A stretch of DNA of 8,067 bases from the NCBI GenBank assembly GCA_010365205.1, contig JAAFGU010000105.1:1-8067 (forward strand), read 5' to 3'. The position numbers were made by a program, and so were the translations under genes. The notes beneath the pieces were generated by a model. The model was not told where the DNA came from and ran no database searches. It saw only the letters and a program-made list of their open reading frames with translations. This document shows positions 1-6,391 of the stretch, piece by piece; the stretch's first letter is position 1; each line of letters begins with the position of its first letter. The stretch is from Aromatoleum sp. (GTDB lineage: Bacteria; Pseudomonadota; Gammaproteobacteria; Burkholderiales; Casimicrobiaceae).

Positions 1-1011
1 GGCCGCGGCGAGACGATCGGCAAGCGCGAACGCGGCACCGAGATCGCCGTGGACGACGACCGCGAGAGGTTTCGGTTGCGCCGGTTCGCTCGACGGCAGG
101 GGTTTCGCCGCGCCTGCGCCATAGTCGTAGAAGCCGCGGCCCGACTTGCGACCGAGGAATCCGGCGGCGACGAGTTCCTGCTGCGCGACCGACGGCGCGA
201 ACCGCGGATCGTGGAAGTACGCCTCCCAGACGCTCTTCGTCACGGCGAAATTGACGTCGTGGCCGATCAGGTCCATCAGTTCGAACGGTCCCATCCGGAA
301 GCCGCCGGCGTCGCGCATCACCGCATCGATGGTCGCCGGATCGGCGGCGCGCTCGGAGAAAATGCGCAGCGCCTCGGCGTAGAACGGCCGCGCGCAGCGG
401 TTGACGATGAAGCCCGGCGTCGACGTCGCGTGGACCGCCGTCTTGCCCCACGCGACGGCGGTCGCGTAAATCATTTCGGCGACCGCCGGCGCCGTGGCGA
501 GACCGGACACGACCTCGACCAGCGGCATCAGCGGCGCCGGGTTGAAGAAGTGCATGCCTACGATGCGCTGCGGATGCTTGATGCCGGCGGCCAGCGCGGT
601 GATCGAGATCGATGACGTGTTCGATGCGAGAATGCAATCCGCCGCGACGACGTTGGCGAGGCTCGCCAGGAGCTCGCGCTTGATCGCGAGATCCTCGACG
701 ATCGCCTCGACGACGAGCTTCGCCACGCACGCGTCGGCCAGCGTCACCACCGTCGTGATACGGCCGATCGCGGCGTCTGCGTCGGCCGGCGCGAGTTTGC
801 CTTTGGCGACGAGTTTCGCCAGCGTCGCGGCAATCGCCGTCTTGCCCGCGTCCGCGGCGCCGAACCGGGTGTCGTGCAGCTGGACGATGTGACCGTTCTG
901 CGCGGCGATCTGGGCGATGCCCGCGCCCATCGCCCCCGCGCCGATGACGGCGACGATGGAGCCGGCGGGCAATGCGGGCGCGGTCATTTCTGCGGTCATT
1001 TCTGCGGTCAT
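1..1011 (-). CDS. paaH: 3-hydroxyacyl-CoA (3-hydroxyadipyl-CoA) dehydrogenase PaaH, 3' end missing
   Basis: This is the N-terminal 337 residues of a 3-hydroxyacyl-CoA dehydrogenase; the frame is open at base 1, so the C-terminal part lies outside the window. PaaH-type enzymes are about 475-510 residues and oxidise 3-hydroxyadipyl-CoA to 3-oxoadipyl-CoA with NAD+ in the cytoplasm. Seen: a Rossmann motif VIGAGAMGAGIAQ (residues 22-34), an acidic residue ending the second strand (Asp47), SNTSS (130-134), and the catalytic His154 in GMHFFNP with Glu166 in LVEVVSG. STPGFIVNR (197-205) is followed by the start of the helical C-terminal domain with GPFELMDLIGHDVNFAV. The sequence reads very like E. 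coli PaaH, as I recall it. It follows paaG by 37 bases. Three in-frame ATGs (1011, 999, 987) lie in a tandem repeat. I chose 1011 because GGAAAAG lies 9 bases upstream, but the Rossmann strand begins only near residue 19, so the later ATGs would also give a complete fold. Confidence 0.93.
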   Translation of the reverse strand, partial: MTAEMTAEMTAPALPAGSIVAVIGAGAMGAGIAQIAAQNGHIVQLHDTRFGAADAGKTAIAATLAKLVAKGKLAPADADAAIGRITTVVTLADACVAKLVVEAIVEDLAIKRELLASLANVVAADCILASNTSSISITALAAGIKHPQRIVGMHFFNPAPLMPLVEVVSGLATAPAVAEMIYATAVAWGKTAVHATSTPGFIVNRCARPFYAEALRIFSERAADPATIDAVMRDAGGFRMGPFELMDLIGHDVNFAVTKSVWEAYFHDPRFAPSVAQQELVAAGFLGRKSGRGFYDYGAGAAKPLPSSEPAQPKPLAVVVHGDLGAAFALADRLAAA

Positions 1012-1040
1012 TTCTGCGGTCTTTTCCGCGGTCTTTACAT
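981..1040. repeat. Five 12-bp tandem repeats over the paaH start
   Basis: Plus-strand unit CGGTCATTTCTG occurs three times exactly (981-992, 993-1004, 1005-1016), followed by the degenerate units CGGTCTTTTCCG (1017-1028) and CGGTCTTTACAT (1029-1040). In the paaH frame each perfect copy encodes Met-Thr-Ala-Glu or Met-Thr-Ala-Pro, so each supplies a potential ATG start. The degenerate copies carry Lys in place of Met. The period is a multiple of three, so a change in copy number would keep the paaH frame. Confidence 0.9.
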
Positions 1041-1048
1041 TTCCGTGC

Positions 1049-1840
1049 TCAGCGACCCGTGAAGCGCGGCGGACGCTTGGCGAGGAAGGCGGCGACGCCT
1101 TCGCGATAGTCGTCGCTGCCGCCCAGCTCGCGCATCAGGTCGCGCTCGAGGTCGAGCTGCGTCTCGAGCGTGTTGGCCGGGCTGGCGTACAGCGCCTGCT
1201 TGGTGCGGGCGAGACCGCGCGTCGGCGCCTGCGCCAGATGCGCGAGCAGCTTCTCCGTCACGGCCGACAGTTCGGCGTCGTCGACGCACTGCCAGATCAG
1301 GCCCCATTGCGCGGCCTGCTCGGCGGTGATCCTGTCGCCCAGGAGTGCGGCGCCCATCGCCCGCGCAGTGCCGAGGAGCCGCGGCAGAAAATACGTGCCG
1401 CCGGTGTCGGGAATCAATCCGAGCTTGCAGAACGGCTCGATGAAGCTCGCGGACTTAGCCGCGATCACGAGGTCGCAGGCGAGCGCGAGATTGGCACCGG
1501 CGCCGGCAGCGACGCCATTGACCGCGCAGACGACCGGCAGCGGAAGCGCGCGCAATGCGAGCACCAGCGGCTTGTAATTGCGCTCGACCGAGTCGCCCAG
1601 GTCGACCGGCGCGGCGCCCGGCGCGACGGCACGGTCGGACAGGTCCTGACCGGCGCAAAAGCCCCGCCCCGCGCCCGTCAGCAGCAGAACACGCAGCGAT
1701 GCATCGGCGCGCACCCGCGCCAGCGCGTCACGAACCTCGGCGTGCATCGCGTCGTTGAAACTGTTGAGGCGATCCGGACGGTTCAGCGTCACTCGCGCGA
1801 TGCCCGCGTCGACGCCGAACAGCAGGTGGGCGTAGTCCAT
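1049..1840 (-). CDS. paaG: 1,2-epoxyphenylacetyl-CoA isomerase PaaG
   Basis: A 263-residue crotonase-superfamily protein, the usual full length. PaaG isomerises ring-1,2-epoxyphenylacetyl-CoA to oxepin-CoA, and can also act as a delta3,delta2-enoyl-CoA isomerase later in the pathway (family knowledge). Seen: the LNRPDRLNSFNDAMH start typical of PaaG (residues 19-33), GAGRGFCAGQDLSDR (56-70) for the first oxyanion-hole segment, and AVNGVAAGAGANLALACDLVIAA (106-128) for the second. The acidic residue Asp145 sits in LIPDTGGT, and the C-terminus is SDDYREGVAAFLAKRPPRFTGR. The C-terminus and the SVERNYKPLV stretch distinguish it from the second hydratase PaaF. The ATG at 1840 lies 2 bases beyond the CTAG end of the inserted element; the only Shine-Dalgarno-like sequence (GGGG, 8 bases upstream) is supplied by that element. 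paaH follows after 37 bases. Confidence 0.95.
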   Translation of the reverse strand: MDYAHLLFGVDAGIARVTLNRPDRLNSFNDAMHAEVRDALARVRADASLRVLLLTGAGRGFCAGQDLSDRAVAPGAAPVDLGDSVERNYKPLVLALRALPLPVVCAVNGVAAGAGANLALACDLVIAAKSASFIEPFCKLGLIPDTGGTYFLPRLLGTARAMGAALLGDRITAEQAAQWGLIWQCVDDAELSAVTEKLLAHLAQAPTRGLARTKQALYASPANTLETQLDLERDLMRELGGSDDYREGVAAFLAKRPPRFTGR

Positions 1841-1842
1841 CG

Positions 1843-1888
1843 CTAGTACCCCGACCCATAAGTTTGCGTCAATGCCGAGAATCGATCC
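1843..1888. repeat. Terminal inverted repeat next to paaG
   Basis: Begins CTAGTACCCCGACCCATAAG and ends with GAATCGATCC. It is the reverse complement of 1977-2019, with one mismatch in the outer 21 bases and a few differences and an indel in the middle. It abuts the paaG start codon at 1840. Confidence 0.85.
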
Positions 1889-2018
1889 CGCGCGCCGGGC
1901 GCCTCAGTTGACTGGGGCGAACCGCAGCCATAGCTTGGGCTATGGCGAGGATGAGCGACAAAGCGATCGGTGATGCGGATCGATTCGAACATAGCAATAC
2001 TTGTGGGTCGGGGTACTA
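1844..2018. mobile_element. MITE-like element with TA duplication between paaN and paaG
   Basis: The whole paaN-paaG gap is a non-coding inverted-repeat element. The termini 1843-1863 and 1999-2019 are reverse complements at 20 of 21 positions, and a further exact pair GAATCGATCC / GGATCGATTC (1879-1888 and 1977-1986) extends the terminal repeats to about 43-46 bp with a small indel. Inside is an 8-bp stem GCCATAGC / GCTATGGC (1927-1934, 1939-1946) with loop TTGG, and a smaller stem around CAGTTGACTG (about 1905-1914). Each end is bordered by CTAG. Reading the TA at 1844-1845 and 2017-2018 as a target duplication leaves a 171-bp element (1846-2016). TA duplication within CTAG is the known target habit of IS630/Tc1-mariner elements. 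No transposase fits in it, so it would be non-autonomous. Element status is inferred from one copy. Confidence 0.72.
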
Positions 2019-2019
2019 G
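1977..2019. repeat. Terminal inverted repeat next to paaN
   Basis: Mirror partner of 1843-1888, ending GGGTCGGGGTACTAG. It overlaps the paaN TAG stop codon (2018-2016): the T and A come from the duplicated target and the G is the first base of the element. Confidence 0.85.
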
Positions 2020-3680
2020 ACGTGAAGCCGATGCTGGACGACGCGGAAGCGGCTCGCGACGAACGCGGAATCGGTCAGCGCCGCGTTGGCCGCCGGATTG
2101 GCGCCGGTGCCGTGAAAGTCGGAAAACGCGGCGGACTGGTTGACGAACACGCCGCCGGTCAGGTTGATCGACAGCGCGACGCCGGCATCCTCGGCGACGT
2201 CGACGGCGCGCTCGACGACGTCGGGGTGAATCGAATACAGCGACAGCGTCAGCGCGCCGTGCTCCTTGACCGCGTTGCGCGCGATGGCGAGGCTTTCTGC
2301 AGTCGACTCGGTGGCGATCACGAACGCGATCGGCCCGAACCATTCGGAGAGATAGTGGTCGCCGTCGGCGGCGGTCAGCTTGACGATCAGCGGCGTGCGG
2401 ATCGCCGCCTGCGGCCAGGCCGGGTGCGCGATGCTCACGCTGTCGAGCACGACGGGACCGAGATGCCGTGCGCCCTCGATCCGGTTCAGCACGCCGTCGT
2501 TCTGCACGGCGCCCAGGATCTCGACTGCCCGCGCGGGGTCGCCCAGCAGTTTTTGCACCGCTTCCGCGAGCGCCGCGGCGACCTGGTCGAACGAGAGATG
2601 GCCCTCGCCAGTGTCGATTCCGTCCTTCGGGATGTAGATGTTCTGCGGCGCCGTGCACATCTGGCCGCTGTAGAGCGCCAGCGAGAACGCGACGTTGCGC
2701 GCGACGCTCTTGATGTCCGCCGTCGAGTCGACGACGATCTGGTTGACGCCGGCCTTTTCGGTGTAGACCTGCGCCTGGCGCGCGTGCTGTTCGATCCAGT
2801 CACCGTTGGCGGTGCTCCCGGTGAAGTCGATCAGCTTGACGTCGGGCCGCAGTGCGAGCTTCTGCGCGGTGTCGTCACCCGCCGGATGTGCGACCAGCGT
2901 CACGACATTCGGATCGAAGCCGGCTTCGGCGAGTACCTCGCGAATGATCTTCACGCTGATCGCCAGCGGCAGGATCGCCCCCGGATGCGGCTTGACGACG
3001 ACCGCGTTGCCAGTCGCGAGATCGGCGAAGAGTCCCGGATAGCCGTTCCACGTCGGGAACGTGCAGCATCCGATGACGAGCCCGATACCGCGCGGCACGA
3101 TCCGGTAGCGCTTTTCCATCTTCAGCGGCTCGTTTTTTCCCTGCGGCTTTTCCCACAGCGCCTTCGCCGGGATGCGGCGCATCTCGTCCCATGCATAGGC
3201 GACCGCCTCGAGCCCGCGATCCTGCGCATGCGGACCCGCCGCCTGGAACGCCATCGTGAACGCCTGCCCGGTCGTATGCATGACGGCGTTGGCCATCAGG
3301 AAGCTCTGCTGGTTGATCCGCGCGAGCGCTTCGAGGCACACGCCAACCCACGCTTCGGGGCCCGCCTTGCCCCAGAGCACGCGCGCCGCCTCGATCGTCG
3401 CGAACAGCGCGTCGACGTCGGCTTTCGGATAGGTGATGCCGAGCGCGAAGCCGTACGGCGATCGCTCGCCTCCCGTGGCGCCGACGGTACCCGGCTGCTC
3501 GAGCGCAAAGGCCTTGCCGCGCAGCGCGTCGAACGCCGCCTTGCCGGCCTCGGCCGCTCCTTCGCCGTAGACCTTCGGGCTCGCCGATTCGGGATAGGCG
3601 CTCCAGTAACCGCGGTCGGCGATGGCCTGCACCGCCCGGTCCAGCGTCGCGCGGTGACGTTCGAAAAAGGGGTGCGACAC
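2016..3680 (-). CDS. paaN: Phenylacetic acid degradation aldehyde dehydrogenase PaaN
   Basis: A 554-residue aldehyde dehydrogenase-superfamily protein of the PaaN type. Its likely role is NAD(P)+-dependent oxidation of the open-chain semialdehyde-CoA produced after oxepin-CoA ring cleavage (inference from family and context). Seen: the catalytic Asn in FPTWN (Asn212), the cofactor lysine in VVVKPHPG (Lys230), FTGST (286-290), the general-base glutamate in TEKAG (Glu308), the nucleophile in SGQMCTAPQN (Cys342) and SEWFGP (445-450). All the usual ALDH catalytic residues are therefore present. Unlike E. coli PaaZ (about 680 residues), there is no C-terminal MaoC-type hydratase domain after the ALDH fold. 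The start is GTG at 3680, preceded by AAGGAG with 6-base spacing. It follows paaE after 99 bases. Its TAG stop is partly formed by the first base of the inserted element. Confidence 0.93.
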   Translation of the reverse strand: MSHPFFERHRATLDRAVQAIADRGYWSAYPESASPKVYGEGAAEAGKAAFDALRGKAFALEQPGTVGATGGERSPYGFALGITYPKADVDALFATIEAARVLWGKAGPEAWVGVCLEALARINQQSFLMANAVMHTTGQAFTMAFQAAGPHAQDRGLEAVAYAWDEMRRIPAKALWEKPQGKNEPLKMEKRYRIVPRGIGLVIGCCTFPTWNGYPGLFADLATGNAVVVKPHPGAILPLAISVKIIREVLAEAGFDPNVVTLVAHPAGDDTAQKLALRPDVKLIDFTGSTANGDWIEQHARQAQVYTEKAGVNQIVVDSTADIKSVARNVAFSLALYSGQMCTAPQNIYIPKDGIDTGEGHLSFDQVAAALAEAVQKLLGDPARAVEILGAVQNDGVLNRIEGARHLGPVVLDSVSIAHPAWPQAAIRTPLIVKLTAADGDHYLSEWFGPIAFVIATESTAESLAIARNAVKEHGALTLSLYSIHPDVVERAVDVAEDAGVALSINLTGGVFVNQSAAFSDFHGTGANPAANAALTDSAFVASRFRVVQHRLHV

Positions 3681-3686
3681 GGGCGG

Positions 3687-3692
3687 CTCCTT
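3687..3692 (-). promoter_or_regulatory. Ribosome binding site of paaN
   Basis: Minus-strand AAGGAG, 6 bases before the GTG at 3680. It supports the GTG start, since there is no ATG at the family's usual N-terminus. Confidence 0.8.
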
Positions 3693-3779
3693 GGCAGTTC
3701 GTTAGCGATGAAACTTTAGCACGCGCGGAACCCGGAATTCGAGGGCCGCGCTCCCGGGCGTACCTCGCTCCCGTGGGGT

Positions 3780-4856
3780 TCAAGCGGTCTGATCGTAATC
3801 GACGGTTACCTTGTCGGTGACGCAGTAGCTCTGGCAGGTCAACACAAAACCGCGCGCGACTTCGTAGTCTTCGAGCGCGAAGTTGACGTCCATGTCGACC
3901 TCGCCGCCCACGAGCTTCGCGCGGCAGGTCGAACAGACTCCGCCCTTGCACGAATAGGGCAGTTCGATGCCGGCGCGCAATCCGGCTTCGAGAATGCTCT
4001 CCTTGCCTTTTTCGAGCGTGAACGTGCGGGTCGCGCCGTCGAGCACGACGGTCACTTCGCACTCGGCATGGCCGGGTTCCGGCGCTTGGCTCGCCCGGTG
4101 CTCGTGTTTTGGAATGCTGGTGGCGAAGCGTTCGATCCGGATCTTCGCGTCGGGAAGACCGCGCGCTCTCAGCGCCTCGGCGACCGCTTGCATCATTCCA
4201 TCGGGTCCGCAGACGAAAACGGTGTCGACGTGATCGAGGTCCACCCAGTGCGCGAGCAGCGCGTCGGCCTTCACCCGGTCGATGCGGCCGTGCAGGAGCT
4301 CGATGTCCTGCGCTTCGCGTGACAGCACGTGGACGAGATTGAACCGGGTCAGCCAGATGTCCTTCAGGGCCGCGAGCTCTTCCTTGAACATCACGGTGCC
4401 CGACGCGCGGTTGCCGTAGAAGAGCGTGAACTCGCTTTGCGGTTCGGCGGCGAGTGTGGTCTTGATGATCGACAGCAACGGCGTGATGCCGCTGCCCGCG
4501 GCAAAGCCGACGTAGTGCTTCCGGTGCGTCGCGTCCAGCGGCACGTTGAAGTGTCCGAGCGGCGGCATGACGTCGATGGTGTCGCCGGCTTTCAGCGTCT
4601 CGTTGGCCCAGGTCGAGAACACGCCGCCCGGGTCGCGCTTGACCGCGATGCGCAGCCGTTCGTCCTGCACCGCCGAGCAGATCGAGTACGAGCGCCGGAC
4701 GTCCTGCCCGGCGATGTCCGCGCGCAGCGTCAGGTGCTGGCCCTGCGCGTAGCGATATAAATCCGCCAGCGCCGCGGGGACCGCGAAGGTGATGGCGACG
4801 GCGTCGCGCGTCTCGCGGTCGACGCGGGCGATGGCAAGTCGATGGAATTTGCTCAT
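3780..4856 (-). CDS. paaE: Phenylacetyl-CoA epoxidase reductase subunit PaaE
   Basis: A 358-residue ferredoxin-reductase-type protein that passes electrons from NADPH through FAD and a [2Fe-2S] cluster to the diiron subunit PaaA. Seen, numbered from the chosen start: the FAD-binding RSYS motif (55-58), the nucleotide-binding AGSGITPLLSI (120-130), CGPDGMM (216-222), and a C-terminal plant-type ferredoxin domain. The cluster cysteines are Cys303, Cys308 and Cys311 in YSCKGGVCSTC and Cys341 in FVLTCQS. Length and domain order match E. coli PaaE (about 356 residues). The ATG at 4856 gives the family N-terminus MSKFHRL; its ribosome site (GAGAAA) is weak. A TTG at 4907 is in frame but would add 17 unfamiliar residues. 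The gene lies 76 bases after paaD and 99 bases before paaN; I see no terminator in either gap. Confidence 0.96.
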   Translation of the reverse strand: MSKFHRLAIARVDRETRDAVAITFAVPAALADLYRYAQGQHLTLRADIAGQDVRRSYSICSAVQDERLRIAVKRDPGGVFSTWANETLKAGDTIDVMPPLGHFNVPLDATHRKHYVGFAAGSGITPLLSIIKTTLAAEPQSEFTLFYGNRASGTVMFKEELAALKDIWLTRFNLVHVLSREAQDIELLHGRIDRVKADALLAHWVDLDHVDTVFVCGPDGMMQAVAEALRARGLPDAKIRIERFATSIPKHEHRASQAPEPGHAECEVTVVLDGATRTFTLEKGKESILEAGLRAGIELPYSCKGGVCSTCRAKLVGGEVDMDVNFALEDYEVARGFVLTCQSYCVTDKVTVDYDQTA

Positions 4857-4932
4857 GGAGTTTCTCGTTGCCGCGACGGCGGAAGGCCGGGACGCAATCG
4901 ACCCCAAGCCCTTCTCGTCCGCCCGCCGGCGC

Positions 4933-5538
4933 TCAGTGGGGCTTGAAGTAGTCGAAGGGTTCGAGGCAATCGTCGCAGCGGTACTGCGCCTTGCACGCGG
5001 TCGAGCCGAATTGCGACAGCAGCGTCGTCTTTCTCGAATCGCAGCGGGGGCACGGCACGACGACGCTCATTCGCCGCAACGGACTGATGCCGGTGACGTC
5101 GACGCGGGCAACCGCCATCGGCGCGCCGTCGCCGGCCGGCGGCGCGATCCCGAACTCGCGCAGCTTGATCCGCGCGTCCGGCGTGATCCATTCGGTCGTC
5201 CAGGGCGGCGACAGCCGTATCTCCAGCCGGAGTTCCGCGACGCCGAGTGCGGCCAGCGCATCGCGAATGCCGTGGATGATGAGTTCGGTCGCCGGGCAGC
5301 CCGAGTACGTCGGCGTGACGCGAACGACGATCGCATGCGGAGCCGCGTCGTCCCATTCGACGTCGCGGACGATGCCCAGCTCGACGACGGAAACGACGGG
5401 GATTTCCGGGTCCGGCACCGCGCCGAGCGCTTCCCACACCGCCTCGACTGACGGACGCGGCGACGGGCGTGCCGCCGCTGCAGCGGGGGCAGTGGCGTTG
5501 GCGGCCGCAGCGGTCAGGGCGTCGTCGGGCGTCACCAT
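4933..5538 (-). CDS. paaD: PaaD, MIP18/DUF59-family maturation factor of the epoxidase
   Basis: A 201-residue PaaD. The family (also annotated PaaJ in older naming) is about 165 residues and is needed for a working epoxidase in vivo, probably in iron-sulfur or metal assembly; it is not part of the purified catalytic complex. Seen: the MIP18/DUF59 signature PDPEIPVVSVVELGIVRDV (42-60) with conserved Cys81 in YSGCPATE, then a C-terminal zinc-ribbon-like region with Cys163, Cys166, Cys182, Cys188 and Cys191 (CPRC and CDDC pairs), ending DYFKPH. The first 30 or so residues are an Ala/Pro-rich low-complexity extension not typical of the family. The ATG at 5538 is the only in-frame ATG upstream of the conserved part; it lies 21 bases after the paaC stop, within a 14-bp tandem repeat that also supplies the only weak ribosome-site-like GGTGA. 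Confidence 0.94.
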   Translation of the reverse strand: MVTPDDALTAAAANATAPAAAAARPSPRPSVEAVWEALGAVPDPEIPVVSVVELGIVRDVEWDDAAPHAIVVRVTPTYSGCPATELIIHGIRDALAALGVAELRLEIRLSPPWTTEWITPDARIKLREFGIAPPAGDGAPMAVARVDVTGISPLRRMSVVVPCPRCDSRKTTLLSQFGSTACKAQYRCDDCLEPFDYFKPH

Positions 5539-5573
5539 CGCGTGGTCACCATCAGCCGTTCACCATCGCGCAC
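5532..5573. repeat. Three 14-bp tandem repeats across the paaC-paaD junction
   Basis: Plus-strand units TCACCATCGCGTGG (5532-5545), TCACCATCAGCCGT (5546-5559) and TCACCATCGCGCAC (5560-5573). The first 8 bases are identical in all three, and units 1 and 3 share the first 11. On the coding strand the core is GATGGTGA, which holds a possible ATG start and a TGA stop in different frames. The paaC stop falls in unit 3 and the paaD start in unit 1. Confidence 0.85.
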
Positions 5574-6390
5574 CAGGGTACGCGCGCGGCAGGAATTGCA
5601 TCTCGGCCAAGAGGTGACCGAGGTGCTCGGTATGCACGCCCTGCTTGCCGCCGCGGCCGCGTCCGCCCTGCATGAAACCGGATGCGGGCACCGCGATCGT
5701 CGCCTCGGCCAGCAGCGCCTCGACGGTCTGGCGCCACGGCGCCTCGAGCGCGCGGACATCCGCCGCGACGCCTGCGTCGACCAACGCGAGCTCGGTGGCA
5801 TCGGCCCGGAACATCTCGCCGGTGTACATCCACAGCCCGTCGATCGCCGCCTGCATCTTCGCGTGCGATTCGTCGGTGCCGTCGCCGAGCCGGATGATCC
5901 AGTCGCCGGAGCGTTCGACGTGGTAGGCCACCTCCTTCGCGCCCTTGACCGCGATCTCCGCGACCCGCGGGTCCGCCGAATCCGCGAGTGCGCGCAGGAC
6001 CAGCAGATGCCATGCGTCGAACAGGAACTGCCGCGCCGTCGTGTCGCCGTAATTGCCATTGGGCTGCTCGACCAGAAGCAGATTGCGAAACTCTCCGCTG
6101 TCGCGCAGGAACGCGAGCTGGTCCTCGTCGCGGCGCTTGCCGGCGTAGCGTGCCTCGACCTCGCCGGCAAAGGACAGCCACAGCCGCGCCTGGCCGATCA
6201 GATCGAGCCCGACGTTGGTGAGCGCCAGGTCCTCTTCGATGATCGGCCCCTTGCCGACCCACTCGCCCAAGCGCTGCGCGAGGACGAGCGGGGAATCGCC
6301 GAGGCGCAGCAGGTAGTCGAACAGCCGCCGCTCATTGTCCATTTCGGCGTCCGTGGCGGTGTCCACGGCCGTGTCGATGCCGGCGCCCAC
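5560..6390 (-). CDS. paaC: Phenylacetyl-CoA epoxidase structural subunit PaaC
   Basis: A ferritin-like helical protein, 276 residues from the GTG at 6390 or 260 from the ATG at 6342. PaaC pairs with PaaA in the epoxidase; it keeps the helical bundle but has lost the diiron site and helps form the substrate pocket and the docking surface (family knowledge). Seen, in 276-residue numbering: LRLGDSPLVLAQRLGEW (28-44), IEEDLALTNVGLDLIGQARL (51-70), LLVEQPNGNYGDTTARQF (104-121), KEVAYHVERSGDWI and the C-terminal GGKQGVHTEHLGHLLAEMQFLPRAYPG. The start is uncertain. GTG 6390 lies 1 base past the paaB TGA, suggesting translational coupling, but residues 1-16 are unlike the family. ATG 6342 gives MDNERRLFDYLLRLGD, closer to known N-termini (E. 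coli PaaC is about 248 residues). Confidence 0.94.
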   Translation of the reverse strand: MGAGIDTAVDTATDAEMDNERRLFDYLLRLGDSPLVLAQRLGEWVGKGPIIEEDLALTNVGLDLIGQARLWLSFAGEVEARYAGKRRDEDQLAFLRDSGEFRNLLLVEQPNGNYGDTTARQFLFDAWHLLVLRALADSADPRVAEIAVKGAKEVAYHVERSGDWIIRLGDGTDESHAKMQAAIDGLWMYTGEMFRADATELALVDAGVAADVRALEAPWRQTVEALLAEATIAVPASGFMQGGRGRGGKQGVHTEHLGHLLAEMQFLPRAYPGARW

Positions 6391-6391
6391 G

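Noticed and set aside
981..1040. Short tandem units considered as CRISPR-like or operator iterons
   Set aside because: Units are 12 bp with no spacers and lie in frame at the paaH start, so a coding repeat is the simpler explanation.
1927..1946. 8-bp stem with TTGG loop as an intrinsic terminator after paaN
   Set aside because: No T-run follows on either strand, and the stem sits in the middle of a larger inverted-repeat element.
1843..2658. Minus-strand frame running from within paaN through the inverted-repeat element
   Set aside because: Out of frame with paaN, Arg-rich, and passes through a non-coding palindromic element.
2001..3719. 572-codon open frame on the plus strand opposite paaN
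   Set aside because: It is a GC-rich antisense shadow: Arg/Asp/Val-rich with no recognisable motif, while the minus-strand frame has every ALDH catalytic residue.
4857..4907. TTG start giving a 17-residue longer PaaE
   Set aside because: The extra residues are unlike the family, while the ATG at 4856 gives the expected N-terminus and length.
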